Positions 12,662-25,870 of a DNA stretch of 64,000 nt are shown one piece after another. The position numbers and the translations under genes are program-made. A model generated the notes under the pieces. It ran no database searches. It worked only from the letters and a program-made list of their open reading frames with translations, and was not told the DNA's origin. This DNA is from Phascolomyces articulosus (taxonomy: Eukaryota; Mucoromycota; Mucoromycetes; Mucorales; Lichtheimiaceae), in assembly GCA_025677815.1 (NCBI GenBank), contig JAIXMP010000005.1:1663235-1727234 (forward strand), given 5' to 3'. How positions within the stretch are numbered: the stretch's first letter is position 1; every line of letters begins with the position of its first letter.

Positions 12662-15644
12662 TCAAACAATAGATAAATGTTTTTCGTCATAACGAGAAGA
12701 AGATCGATGGGGTTGTTTTTGACAAGGCGTAGAATAAAGAGGAATTCCCCATAATGATGAATGTGTGGATGATCCATTAGTAACCAACAATTCATCTTCA
12801 TCCTCCTCCTGACCATGAGATAAAGAGGATGATGAAAATACATGTGTATTATCAGCAAGTGTATCTTCAATCCAATTTAAATCATTGCCTTGCAACAAAT
12901 AACCATCTTTATTATTTTCTTGTTGAGTAATAGATCCCTTGTTCTTTTCTCCATTCTTCCCCTCATGTTCCATAACAGTAACAGTGGTACTTCCAACATG
13001 TAATAATCCAGAGGTACGTGGTGGCATTTGAGACCAAATATCAGAAACATGAGTAATTCGAATCGTTTCAACCCGTTCTGTCAAATGTTCCACAAACGAA
13101 TCACTCCCTACACGAGGCGAATCAATCGTACATAATGTTACTGGGCGATCCACTAATAATCCTGTTGTGACAAGGGACGATGCACATAATGCAGCCACCG
13201 CTATAAATAAATTCATCAATATATTATATTTATCAGTAAATCAGATCGACCAATCTTTTAATGTGTGTAGATCAACTCATATATTTTTTTTCCCTCTTAA
13301 TATATAAAATTATCATTCACTATATCCACCCCCCCCCTCTCTGCTCCACTCCCCCAACCTAATTCAGTGTATATATATATATATATATAAATATACTAAT
13401 GTGAAAAAAAAAAGAAAAACCACACACACACACTCTTTTTTTTTTCTTTTTTTTTTCAATAGAATTACCTCCTCCCAAGGAGTGACCAATAATAACCACC
13501 CGATAATCTTCCGGAGCTACCCGACACATTCGCATCAATGAGGTCGCTACAGTCAATTCGCAACGTCTCCAAGCTGCAACTGCACATTCCAATACATAGG
13601 CTTCTTGTTCTCTTCCTTTTCTTTTTGTATTTGTAGTACCACCACTTTCTTGTTGATGATGATGATGATGAGAATTTGATGGCTGTGAAGAACTCTCTCG
13701 TTCATCCTGAGGATTCATTTCATCCAACGACTCATGCCAAGGAACAGGTGTTAATGATGTATTTTCAAATAGAAAACCAGACGCAGGGATACCAGGAAAC
13801 GTCACAATAATCTCCTGGTTTTCATCATCCATGGCGACATAACCCCGTTTGTCTGTGAGACTCTCCAAGACGGAGGAATCAAATGGATCCATGACAGAAT
13901 CGGTCACAATGGCAGAACAGGCTCTTGGTCTTTGTTTTTGTGATGCTGTTGTTGTTGGTATTGATTCTTCTTCTTCTTGTATTTGAGAAGGAGTGCCCAT
14001 ACTACTACGATGACTTTTATGACTATTACTTCTTCTTAGCAAGTCCGTACCTATACCCGTAGAAGAAGAAAATGTAGGAGATGAAGGAGAATGATGAGGT
14101 GATAAAGAAGAAGAATAAAATGGTGATGAAGATGAATATTGATAACTATCAAAAGTACGTCTTCGCTGTTCAATAGAAGTATGTAAATAAGTCATTGGAA
14201 AAGTCACATCATTGCCTCGTGTAATTTGAATCGTTGGTTGTTGTTGCTGTTGGTTGGGAATAATAGAAATGTCATGTGTAGTACTATTGGGTATGGATGT
14301 TAACCGGATCATCTTTTGACGAGTGCTAGAGGATGAACAAGTGCGACATAGGAGTAAACCCGAGGCACTTTCCAAGGATAAATCATGCATACATAGGGCA
14401 GCTAATTGAACATAACGTCGTAATCGAATAGAAAGTGGAGCTGGAATCGGTTGAAAAGGCGATCCTGCTTCCATGAATGGATGATCTTGTTGCTGTTGTT
14501 GAATCGTCGTCGGTGTTGTAGGATCATGCTGCTGCTGCTGTGCTTGTGGTTGAAAAGGTGGAGATAACGCTTTTGTCATGGGAATATAAGCAGCAGCATG
14601 CAAAAGTAAAGATTTCGGAAGGAGTAAGCATGTACGATGATGGTAAGAATGAGGATGAAAATGATTAAAATAATATTGTTGATAATGTTGATTCAATTTA
14701 TTGGCGCGCTGTATTATACGAGAAAATCTCTTTGTGATTGTATTGAATGTGTGTGTTGATGTAATATTATTCATACTATGACGAATATGACTAGTAGCCG
14801 TATGATGATGTTGGGCTGCATTATCTTCTTTTTGTTCTTCTTCTTCTTGTCGCTGTTGTTCCTGATAATTCGTTGGTTTTGTTGTTGTTGTGGATCCATT
14901 ACCATCTTCTTTACTTATCACAATCCCAATCAAGGATGCAATGCGAGGATCATCATGTTGTTGTGGTGGTGGTAGTGGTGAAGGAGACGTTGTGGACCAA
15001 GCGGCAGATGAAGTCGATGTTGGGATGGATAATGGATTATTTTGATGATTTGAGATGTCTCGCAATACACCATAAATATATTGTTCTTGATGTAATTGAC
15101 GAATCATCCATGCATATTGTTCCAAGGTCAACCATAAAGTCTTGGCATGCTTTGTATCAGGATGATTACCCACAGCCACAAGTCCTTGGTTTGGTTCATA
15201 ATGAACATAGGCTTTACTGTAAGGATGATGATGTTGATGATGGTTGTAATGATGGTATTGTGGATGAAAAGGTAAAAATTGAATTTTTGAATGATGATGA
15301 TGATTTGATGTTGTCATGATAAGATCCATATTATTTTCTTGTTGAGCAAGTTCAATATCGGCAGATAATGTCACGGCGACAGAAGACATGGATCCTCCTT
15401 GCTGTTGATTATTGGTAGGCGTCTGTTGTTGCTGGTGGTGGTGTTGGTTTTGGTGGCCGTTGTCACTATTGTTTCCAACTAGCTCTTTTGGATCGCTATG
15501 ACGAAAAAAGTTTCTTACACCTCGCATAGATCGTTTCAAACGTCGTGAAGGTGACATGGGTCTATTTTTATCCATATGGGGTGTCCATGGTGTTGATGAT
15601 GGCATGGGTGGATTAGGAATGGGCAATGCACTTGTTGGCGCCAT
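12662..15644 (-). CDS. Class 3 lipase-domain protein (diacylglycerol/triacylglycerol lipase type), 904 aa, 2 exons
   Basis: Exon 1 is 15644-13469 and exon 2 is 13200-12662; the phase-1 intron splits the nucleophile elbow, and splicing restores IIGHSLGGAVAALCAS with the catalytic Ser near residue 722. Other lipase_3 landmarks: RGYVAMDDENQEIIVTFPG about residue 600 (the strand before the oxyanion loop), CTIDSPRVGSDSFVEHL about 749-765 (family TFGSPRVGN), and RITHVSDIWSQMPP with the probable catalytic Asp at 779. The catalytic His is less clear; THVFS near residue 850 is a candidate. The first 590 residues are disordered (Gln, His, Ser, Pro runs). There is no signal peptide, so it is probably intracellular or membrane-peripheral, like fungal Lipase_3/DAG-lipase-type proteins rather than secreted Rhizomucor-type lipases. 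Hydrolysis of glycerolipids is inferred from the family. The long TA and CA repeats at 13,371-13,430 lie in the intron. Confidence 0.9.
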
Positions 15645-16946
15645 TGCCCTTATAATTATTGGACTTTAAGAAGCAAAAGAAAAAGGAGAAAAAAAAAGAA
15701 AAGCGAAAGTATATATATAATAAAAAAAGGGCGCGCCAAAAAAAATAAATAAATAAAGACAACTCTCCCTTACTCTTAGCTATTTTTTTTTCTTCTTTTT
15801 GATTTGAATTAAAATAAAATAAACGTGTCGTGTGGGTGCGTCGCTTTCTGTTTTTGTCTTTGTGTTTATTATTTGTGGCAAAAAAAAAAAAAAAATTGTA
15901 CAAAACTTATTATTTTACTTGTGATTCTTCATTTCATTGATTACCTGCAAAATATTACTATCCTCATTAATCAATCAATCAATCTATCACAAGCAAATCA
16001 TTCTTTATAATGATAATTCAATCCTTCTTTCTTTCTTTACAAAATCTTATCATTATCTTGCTCTCCCCCAAATTCCCAGTGACGGGTTACAAGCAAAAGT
16101 GAGGAACCGGTCTATTTCGCATTGTTATAAAGTAAGTTGCGGGGGTACAAACAGAGGTATATGCAGCAAACACCGTGTCACCTTTATACATTTAAATGTC
16201 TTTGGATTAATTCAACAACGACTACATTATTGTTATTATTATTATTATTATTTTGTCTTTCTTTAGGCAATGTCTGTGACATCATCGTCATAATATAATG
16301 AATGTCAATGATGACATATTATTCTTTGATATACGTATTGAATCAAAGAAAATGCTTCGTTTGATTGTTGTTTATAGAAATGGAAATGAACCTGTTTTTT
16401 TAATATGTAGGACAAAAAAGAAAATACAAACAGGTTTCCTTTTTTCTTTCTTTCTTTGTATACACTAACCTTTAATAATCATGACAACAACAATAATAAC
16501 AACTAAAACGAGTTGTTGTTGTTCTTCTTCTTGCCATATTGATAACTACATTATTGGATGATGCAAAATGAAAGAAAGGAGGGGCATTCGTAAATAATAA
16601 CTGTAATTGGAATATCATTCAATCAATTTAAATAAAAGACAAGAAATGCTTGTTATTATTATATATTATGCATTATTAATAATAATAATAATAACCAAAC
16701 TATAACCAATGAGTATAATTAGACTCTTGCTCATCTTCTCTAACTGGACAATGAATGTACCATGATGCAAGCAAAAAAAAAAAAAAAAAAAAAAAAAACC
16801 TCCTTTTCCCCTTCTTGCTCTTATCTTCTTCTTACACTCCTAACAAGCTTTCTTTCTCTTTCCCCCCCCCCAACTTTATAAGAAATAATATCGACAATAT
16901 TTTGATGCGGGTTAAAATTGGGATGAATGACAGCAATATTATTATA
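15645..16946. other. Intergenic region with 26-A homopolymer
   Basis: 1.3 kb upstream of the lipase gene and downstream of TFB1M. It contains an AATCAATCAATC run (15,967-15,983), (ATT)n near 16,230, AAT repeats near 16,680 and an A26 tract at 16,773-16,798. Short open frames here (e.g. 15,937-16,266) have no coding signature. No structural RNA was recognised. Confidence 0.45.
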
Positions 16947-18456
16947 TCAAGTAGTAGTAATCGTAATATTCCGTTGATTCAATAAATTGGCAATAGAGCA
17001 AAAAGTGTCTGTTGATATGTCTTCAGGTCTTGCCTTAAAATCTATTTTTGTTTCTAATTCATCTAAGATCTCTTTTACTTGAGCATTCTGCTTGGCTAAT
17101 CGTCTATTATAAATATTATACCCATTTTATATTAGTCTACGATAAATATATATCCCCTCTCTCTATCGCTTATACGTATTATTTACTTTGTAGTATGACC
17201 AATAGTTTTTCGTCGTTTGGTAAAATAATAGCGTAATACATCTTCTAATGTCTTGTATGAATCTGATACAATAAGTTTTTCTTGTCGTGGTTTCAGTTGA
17301 ACTACAGATGCATCCACCTAAAATATTTATAAATAGTGTGAGACGCAGACGATCAAGCATAATACTATATATACTGAATTACCTTGGGTCGTGGAACAAA
17401 TACAGTAGAAGGAACAGTATAAACAGTATTGACTTGGCATAAACTTTGAGCCATGACAGATAATCGACCACGATGTTCTGTGGATGGTTTAGCGGATAAT
17501 CGCTAATATTATATATAAACCTTAAATGAATACATGTTGATTTTCGTACCTTTCTCTTCTCTCCCTCTATGCACAATGAGTATAAAAGTAATTTCTTACC
17601 TCACCCACTTCTTTTTGAAACATTAAAGTCATCCAAACATCTCCTGATCCAAATAAACCCTGACGACCTGCAGACTGATGTAACCATTGCATTAATAAAG
17701 GTGATGCAACATTGAAAGGTAAGTTTCCCATAATATGTATCGGTTCTGGTTGTTTCTGTTGTTCTCGATCTTTTTTTAAAACAGAAGACAAGGAGGGTAT
17801 GGTTTCAATGATTTCTTGAAAAGTTACTTGTAATGCATTGCCTTGCAGTATTCGAAATCGTCCTTGTGTTGCTTCTGAAAGTTGCTATAAAAAGATGTAT
17901 ATATATATATATATATCTTATTCAATCCTTATCCCTATCCTTCTAGTTTCATGCATTGGAAATTCTTATTTCTCTTTTTGTAAGTAATATATATATATAT
18001 ATATACTTACTGTCAATGTTGGTATAAATCGATCGTCTTTTTCTATAGCAACAACATGTGGTACATCATTATCTAAAATTGAACGCGTCAAAAGTCCTGG
18101 TCCTATATATTCAACATTTTGGAGCGTAAGCTTCTCTTTTTTTTTCGTTACTATTGTTCTTTTTAAAAAAAACGATCTTTATTTTACCAGGACCAATTTC
18201 AACAACAAGTGGGGTTTGATTAGATAAATTAGCAGATCGTACAATCTTGTCTAGTTTTTAAAACCCTTTCCATTCATTAGCTTTAAAAAAACAAACGCAT
18301 ATCTCATATATAAAGCACTGACACGACCACTAAAATACAATATTTACCAGTAATATTTTTATCGAGAATAAAGTTTTGACTTAGTTGTGATTTAGCTGAT
18401 AAACCATAGAGTTTGACAATTTCGCGTACAGATTGTAATCGCGGTAGTGCAGCCAT
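16947..18456 (-). CDS. TFB1M: Mitochondrial rRNA adenine dimethyltransferase / transcription factor B1 (TFB1M), 318 aa, 7 exons
   Basis: KsgA/Dim1-family SAM-dependent methylase; the family dimethylates two adjacent adenines in the 3' hairpin of small-subunit rRNA. Exons: 18456-18348, 18250-18188, 18102-18011, 17884-17600, 17502-17383, 17317-17187, 17103-16947; all GT..AG and the sum of 957 bases closes at TGA. Features: LPRLQSVREIVKLYGL and SQLSQNFILD (8-32), SAM motif I EIGPGPG (54-60), an acidic IEKDDRF strand, catalytic motif IV GNLPFNVASPLL (141-152), LMFQKEVGERLSA, HRGRLSVMAQSLC, VFVPRPKVDASVV and FTKRRKTIGHTTK, plus a C-terminal helical lobe with ARPEDISTDTF. This order and wording fit TFB1M rather than cytosolic Dim1. 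The N-terminal arm is short and mitochondrial targeting is not obvious. A Lys/Gln-rich insert (about 124-136) precedes motif IV. Confidence 0.95.
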
Positions 18457-18587
18457 TATGTATATTCATGAAAAAAAATGTAAGTGGCATAAAAACACAG
18501 CAATGAAAATTAAAAAAAAAATTGGGGAAGGATAAATAGTATTTCCGAACAATGAGAGTAAAAAAATAAAGTTTATTTATTTGTTTT

Positions 18588-20310
18588 TTACAATGCATAT
18601 TCCTTGTTGATGTCATGCATTCTAAATAATAACAAAAAAGTGGGTCAATGGTGATAATGCCATTTTTTTTAAGGATAATATAAAAATACTTTACCTGGAT
18701 GGTATGGAAGACGATGAAGTTTCTTTTTGAGATGTGTTGGATGATGCGGAAGCATCACTTGGTATAAATTCAAAAGCTTCTTGCTCACTTTTAGTAGCCA
18801 TGGATTGAAGCATTTCATTTCGAAGTTTTTGATCTGTTCTGAGTTCATTTAACACTTGATGGACTTGACCTTCGACCAAGATACGAATATTTTCAATTGA
18901 TTTTTTGGATCCCCTTGAAGCCACGGCTACTAAAACAGCACCTACAGCCGCTGCAGCACCACCTGTCAGAATCGTTGCACTTCCAAAAGCAATTCCTCCT
19001 AATGCTGAAAGTCCACCAACAAGACCAACACTCCTAAATGATAAATAGAGTGCGAATAGGATCGAAGCATCATCATTATACAAATCGTCATTTGTTGTCA
19101 TTGTCATCAATGACTTTCAATGTATTAACATGTTTGATAATTACCATCCTGCTGTTTCAATCTTTTTTTCTCGTCGAGAATCTAATCGATATAAACAATC
19201 CACCAACTGTCTTAACCGTTTCATATCACTGACTATTAATTCGGGTACAGGATCATCCATTTTGACCCTTTCTTCCAACCAAATTTGAGTGCTACGTAAA
19301 TTTGCTTCCACGTGTTCCAATAATAACTCCAACTGATTTTGTAATGTAATATCACCATACCCCACACTAGCTTGATAGGTAGAATAAAGAGAAAATGTCA
19401 AGGCACCTATCGCTGCTGCTGATTTCATGGCAGTATTTGCACTAGTGTCGCTTGTTGTCTTGTCGACCTGATCTTTTTCTTCATTCGTGGATTCGTTCAC
19501 TTTTTTTTCATCTTGTTCATCCTCCTCTTTCTTATTGGTATTATTGTTGTTTGTATCGTTGGCAGTGGTAGTCCTAAAGCTGGTAAATGGAAAAGTTGAT
19601 GATGTATGAGAAGGCTCTTCTTTTGTTCGTTGCTGTCGTTGAGACCAAGAGTAGGAAGAGGATGTGCATGTTGCTTGTTGCTTTGGTTTTTCTTGATGTG
19701 TATTATTATTTTTGTTGGGTGAAGGAGTTTTGTTACTTGGATGTTTTGCGGAGAGTGCAGCATATTCGACACAACATTCAGCTAAAAATTTGGCAAATCC
19801 TGCAGCATAGTTTATGTAATTGCTGTTATTGCTTTTGTTATTGTTCTCATTGGTATTACTTCTGTTATTATTATTATTATTATTATTATGCGTCTTTTGA
19901 TTTTTTTTGGAAACATGTTCATTCATAAACTCAAACGATCGGTCTTTCGTCGGTTGAATAGGTTCCTGATCCTATATAAAAAAAAGTCAGAAGGTATATT
20001 AGTTTTTCTTTCTTGCTCTTTTTTTTTTAACAAAAAATGAATCAGGATACAATACTCTACCTTGTTTTCTTTGGGCAAGTTTTGAAGAATGTGAGGTGTA
20101 TAATCAAGTAAAGTACGAATGGGAGTCGAGAAATCATTGGCATCACGATTATAAAGTTCACTTGGAAAATGATAATCGTCAAAAAAGATCTATTATATTT
20201 ATTGTAGCAGTAGTAGTTGATACAGGTCAATCAAGCGCCTTTCCTCATTTTGAGTAAGAAGTTGTTTTATTGTTGCTTTGTATCTAAAAGCGAAAACTTA
20301 CAGAAGCCAT
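18588..20310 (-). CDS. Uncharacterised protein with Gly/Ala-rich hydrophobic segments, 445 aa, 5 exons
   Basis: Exons: 20310-20302 (9 bases, M-A-S only), 20189-20061, 19971-19145, 19033-18695 and 18621-18588; introns are GT..AG and 1,338 bases close at TAA. Exon 2 gives IFFDDYHFPSELYNRDAND, a conserved-looking head. A 130-residue Asn/Gln/Lys/Thr-rich disordered stretch follows. Then come two hydrophobic segments, AAAIGALTFSLYSTYQASVG and SVGLVGGLSALGGIAFGS followed by a Gly/Ala-rich run (TGGAAAAVGAVLVAVAS); the second resembles a glycine-zipper membrane hairpin. Between them lies a helical EHVEANLRSTQIWLEERV. A membrane-associated role is inferred from this pattern; I cannot name the family. 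TFB1M follows downstream on the same strand, 131 bases away. The 9-base first exon is unusual but is supported by a perfect ATGGCTTCT/GTAAGT junction. Confidence 0.8.
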
Positions 20311-23300
20311 AGTTGCTATTGAATGGTATAGTAGTTGAAAGGGAAACCACAAAAAAAAATAACAAACTAGAGAAAATAAATGATATACAGCTTATAGGTT
20401 ATGCATCTGAACGGATGTTTAAAATAATATTCAATTAGCCAATCAATTAAAGTTTTTGTTTGTTGCCAATGTATCTCTTTTTGCTTACCCATAATCCTCA
20501 ACCCGTTTTTAATGCGGGGAAATGTTTCTTAAACAAAATCAGTATCTGGGTGCAAATCATAGCACCCTCATGAGCGACAGGGGCCATTCTTAGGCATGAA
20601 TACCCTCCACATACTACAATTACTCTTGTGCCTAATCAAAAGCAAATAGAAAAAATAATATCATATTAGACTATTGCAAAATATTAATAAGAGTGAAAAA
20701 AAATATCAACTTACACAAAACCGAGAAAAAGAAATGGGAGCACACAAAAAGCAATAGAACACTTCTTTCTATGACTAAGCTAAAGAATGAGCATAAACAC
20801 CAGAATAATAATTGCTTATCATCCACCAAAACCTATTATCTAACAAGAGTGGCGAGATACGCAATTACGTCTTACACACAACACGAGAAAGGCACTGAGC
20901 AGTGATATCATGCACAAAGACAATATATGCAGATGAACTGTTGTAAAAACAGAACAAGGAAAGAAGATGAACCAAAGCAAGAAGCGACACTTCAGTTTCA
21001 CTGTACCAGACAAAGGAGAACACCCCAAGAAGACTAATAAAAAAATAAAAAAAGAATACTAAGTGCAATATGTCTAATAGTTTCATCCGTCCATCACACA
21101 CAAATAAACATGACAGGTCCTTACCAGATTCATTTCTCTCTTTTCTACTATTAACAAAATATTTTAATGAAGCGTATCGGAAAGCTCCCTTTCTGAATTC
21201 TCTCACTTGTTCAACCAAATAAAAACAATAATAAACGTACCTTTATTGACCTGCGCCTGAGTCAAAGAAAAAAAGCTATCAATCGAAACCAATATTTATT
21301 CTGCTTTTTATCCTTAATCCATCACGCCAATAAAATCTATATATAGATTATATATAAAACAAAACAAAGAGAGAACAATCCAGTGTAGCATGATGGATGA
21401 GTGAAAACAAAACAGAGTGTGTACATTTAATCCCATACCCAAACAAATATTATACAAACCAAGGACCAAAAGACATCAACCATAAGCATCAAGAAAATTC
21501 ATTTTCAGAAGATCCACAATTTATATATTTAATAATCATTTATTGACCAGTGAATTTGTTGAATACAATGAAAATATTTATTATTAAAGTGAAAGAAGAA
21601 AATATTGCAACAAAGGGATGTATAAACTTACCCAAAGCGTGTACATTTTTATTTGAAGAAGAAACCAGAATCAAGCTTAGCAGATCGACGTTGTCATTTG
21701 TGAGAAGAATTTATAGCGATCAGAACAAGATAAAGCAACAGAAATTATTGCTTACCAGTGAAAAGCATGTGATATTAACAACACCAGTTTACAAACAGAT
21801 CACCAAATAGAGAAAAAGAACAATGATCTTGACCATTGGATGAATCATGATTGCCTTTAAAAAGATTTAATAATATAGAATTGTTTGATCTTGCTTGAAT
21901 TAATGGTCGTCATTTGAAGAAAAAAATACCATAAAAGAACAACGATCTTGAGTGGAATGGATCATGTAGAAAAAAAAACGCGAATAAAAAATAGAAGAAG
22001 AGGTCAAAAAAAAGAATATCTATTTATTACCAGCATCCTATTCTTGCTTACCTTGTCATAAACAGAAAGAGACTTATTACGTATCAAACAATAGATACTT
22101 TATAGGCGGATGAAACCATTTAAATAGATTTAAGAAAGATTCCCTTTATAACTCTCAAACTTATAATAAAGAATATCCTTCCACCATGTATTACTTTGAT
22201 AACATCAAGTTTCTTTAATTTATAATATAACTTATATTTTGCGGTTATGTATAATGGCCTAATGATTAAAAGTGTGTTTTTTGAAGTAGAAAAAAAGAAA
22301 AGGACACGCGTTAATAACACGAGGCGCGCGTTTACAAAATTGGGAATTACTTTCAACTTGCATGAAATTTCTTAAAACAAAAAGTAGTAATGATTGACGG
22401 AGTGCCTGGTGGAATAATTTAAAATCCTGGATCAATCCTTTTTATTTTCTTTCTTTCAAACCTCAACATGTCAACCTTCAATATCAGCAATATACAATCA
22501 ATGAAGGTGGTTAACGTCCAAAAACAAATTGGTCGTTTCAATCCACATAGAAGAAATCGCCAAGGTATGTTATATTAGCTATGGTAATGGAAGCAACAAC
22601 AAACTATTATTAGATTATCATACTCATTTTGAATTCGTAAAAACGTACTTTGCTGAGTGTTATAAATAAGACAAACTACAGTGGTTTCCATCCTGTAGAT
22701 TCCGTGTCAATGCATAGTTTGCATTAAATATACTTGATGGAATCTAATAATCGTGTCAGTGATCTACTCTTTTTCGTTTAAAGAATTATAATCCTATCAG
22801 CATTTGTATTTGATTTAGAAGTAAGTTTACAAATGAACCATCAGCTGTTTTTATATACTTTTACAAAGTATGTAAAACTCTATTTACCACTGCATCAACA
22901 TGAACTATATCTTTTCTATTCAAATTATCTTGTTCCACGAAAATGGAAAATTATTATTCATTTTTGAAAAAAGTAAACGGATCATTTTCCATTGAAGTAT
23001 ATTTTTTACAAAAAAAATTGATAGATCACTTTTTACCATAAGTAGTAATAGACATCTTTTTCCGCTCTTTGTGCATATTTTATTATTGATGATGACATCC
23101 AATCAATTACACTGTTACCGCCTTATTATTTTTTTTCTTTGTCTTTTTATGCGTATGTGCTAACCCATTATTCATTTTATTACAATACCATTGGTCAACT
23201 TTTAGTGCTTTTCGAATTTCTCTTTTCTCTTTAGCTTATTAACTTTAGCATTTTTTAAACTTACCCCATTTGTAGCTCTCACTATAACTTAGCAATAAAT

Positions 23301-24414
23301 TAGTAAACATACAAATAGCACCGAGTTTTATATCAATAAAAAATCATCTTATCAAACTCATATTTATTTACTGTTTGCTTTTATTTATCTTTCAAGTGGT
23401 TTCGATATAAACAAGACCGGAAGTCTGAACTTCAACCTCACATTTTTCACACACTTTGTTTATTTTCAACTACGATATAATTAACTTGAGATTATTTTAC
23501 AACGCACGTTTTATCATCGTTACCCTACTTCAGTCACTTCTTTTCTTTTACGTTACAAACTTGGCATCTCATTTGCCATTATAGTAACAACATATTCACA
23601 TGTAAAAGGAGTTCACCAAGTACTTTGAAGTATAATGGTTTTTTGTATAATAATGGTTTGCAACTCATATATGTTTATAAATGATATCATTGTAGAACTA
23701 TAGTATAAAAACCAACCTTTCTTTTTTGTGTTATTTGTTGATCCTGAGATAAAGAAAGCTTTCATTGTCGCAACAATGGATGAAATTTTTATTGGAAGGA
23801 GACATGATGTAGATTCTTTCAACAAGAACTCTTCTTGCTTATTTTCATCAATAATCTAATATAATACTTAATTGAAGTAATACTTATTATAATAATACAA
23901 CCAATTTTTTCTACGGCAGACATTTGTATACATGAGGGAAAGTTACTTGCTTATCAGCTAGTATCCTACACTATATAGACGATCAATACGAGTAATGTTT
24001 GTGCTCCATCATTTCAATCATATTGGTATGTTAGAGTGGAAGTCTTTATTATTCAGTTATTCCTAATCACTAATAATTAAACTTATATTTCGTCACAGGA
24101 ACGCTGGTTAATATAATATATATTTATATTGTTTGCATTTAAATTCAACTTGCATCATAGTGTTTCTCTTCAAAGCATTCTTTCAGCTCCTTTGCTGAAC
24201 CAGTTTTTCCATAGCAACACGAATGGAAACCTTGTTATGCTCAAAAAGTCGACGCCGTTAGGAACAGTTATTATACACCCGTGATCTATTTCAAGTTTAC
24301 CCATCGTTGGAATAGTCCGCCATATCAATTTTTCCATTCCAACCTATTACAATATAATTTTAGATAATGAAATTTTGCACCTTCATAATAATATAATGTA
24401 TCATATTAAATATT
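20311..24414. other. Gene-poor AT-rich region
   Basis: About 4.1 kb without a convincing gene. An isolated ATG frame at 22,468-22,558 (MSTFNISNIQSMKVV..., ending at a possible GTATGT donor) might be the first exon of an unseen gene, but no partner exon is found. Two short GC-richer hairpins lie at 20,502-20,567. The rest is AT-rich DNA with no recognisable RNA or repeat unit. Confidence 0.45.
20502..20567. other. Two short hairpins in a GC-richer patch
   Basis: CCCG(9-base loop)CGGG at 20,502-20,518 and GGGTGC(8-base loop)GCACCC at 20,548-20,567, inside a GC-richer patch running to about 20,620 (TGAGCGACAGGGGCC). This contrasts with the surrounding AT-rich DNA. It could be part of a structured RNA, a repeat fragment or chance; no snRNA, snoRNA, SRP or tRNA signature was recognised. 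Confidence 0.3.
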
Positions 24415-24676
24415 CTAGACACAAGTTTTCTCTTCAGGTGTTCCTTTAAACACCAAAAAAATTAACGCGTTCCAACGCGAAACCTTTCTAACACTACTGG
24501 GCTTTTGATTTTGAGTAGTAGATTGAGAATTCATTGAAAAAAAAAATAATTGATGAGTTAAAAAGATATAAAAAAAAATAAAAGTTAAGAAGAGGAAGAA
24601 AAATGAAGGGGAGGGGCAAGACGTATCATATAAAAACCGGCGGTGCACCGCAGCGCATCCCATGGAGGATTGCAAA
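24415..24676 (-). repeat. Dispersed repeat copy 1 (GC-rich 75-base core) with a short ORF downstream
   Basis: Read on the minus strand, about 75 bases (24,676-24,600) match the plus strand at about 38,505-38,580 with few differences: TTTGCAATCCTCCATGGGAT, GGTGCACC, CCGGTTTTTATATGATA and GTCTTGCCCC occur in the same order. In this copy a T-rich leader is followed by a 39-codon ORF (24,534-24,415) starting MNSQSTTQNQKPSSV. The element type is not identified. Confidence 0.6.
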
Positions 24677-25189
24677 TGAGCTTATCCTAGCATCCAAGTA
24701 GTATGGTAAAAATCTCAGGTGCCAACAGTGAATTGATAAAATTGGACTTTGATAATTATAGCCTATACAAAAAGCTCAGTCGACATTATTACTATCAGTT
24801 TAGATTGGATTCAATTATAAGAAAAAGCATGGGCTGAATCACATAATAACCAAGCAACATATATATCTTGTCATCATGAATTGAAACGCTAGCTTGTTTT
24901 TACGCATGTTTTTTTTTTGTTCGATTGAATGTTATGGTAATGATAATTTATAGAGCAGGATAAATATGGGCTCTTTTTCTTGATTTTATTGTAATGTTTT
25001 GTGCTTTTTTTTTAAAAAAAAACTGGAGACAAATCTAATACAACTAACATTGGCATACTAGTACAACAGCTACAATATTATCATTTAATATGTGATGATT
25101 TCTCACATTCTTGATGATAAGTTGGACAAAGGTTAAAATCATTATCTTAGTCTCAATTTCTACCCAGAACGCTATACGTATTAGACTTG

Positions 25190-25870
25190 ATCATTCCGTA
25201 AAATAATCTAATTATAACTAGTAAAAATCTATGAAGGTCTATGATTTATAATACTATGATAGTCTATACTAGAATGTTGCATCTTACGGACTTTCATAGA
25301 CCTAGTATAACCATAGACTTTTATAGATAATCATAGAATGATGATAAGAATATTCATCGTTATTCATGGATTTTCAATACCTTTTTTTTATATGATAACT
25401 ATTTGGGTTTATTAATGAAAACAGTATATTACCGTGGTTGTAACCACTTTTATTATATTATGATATACACATTGAATAATAGAATTTCTTTAGGGTCATT
25501 GTGGGTTATGCAAAATAATGAAAAACGTAGTAAAAGTATATGCTCTATGGTGGTAATACGTTTTGTCGTATGATCATGGGTACACAATGAAACTAATGTT
25601 TGATTTTTTCATGGATTATTACATATTGCCATATTGATTTTCATGAATACGTACCATGGACCAACGATCATGTGCTTTCATAGATTTTCATAGTAAAGCA
25701 TTAAACTAAGCGGTTTCATTGATTATTATAAAACTTCATTCCTGTTATTCATCCAGTTTCATTGGTATTATGATATAAATATAGATTTTATATTCTTTTA
25801 CAGATTTTCATAAACTAAATCAACTGTTCTATAGATATTCATAGCTTTCGATAGCCACTTCGGTTGCGGT
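25190..25870. repeat. Degenerate CATAGA/TCTATG-rich repeat field with inverted repeats
   Basis: The words TCTATGA, CATAGAC, TTCATAGA and TCATAGAT recur on both strands through this stretch. TATACTAG near 25,268 pairs with CTAGTATA near 25,300 to form an 8-base perfect stem. The field reads as an old, diverged minisatellite or a self-complementary element. No ORF is supported in it. Confidence 0.45.

Noticed and set aside
16085..16200. Possible structural RNA in a moderately GC-rich patch
   Set aside because: No cloverleaf, Sm site or known RNA motif could be drawn.
22468..22558. ATG frame ending at a GTATGT donor, possible first exon
   Set aside because: Looks mildly coding, but no second exon was found within 1.5 kb; not enough to call a gene.
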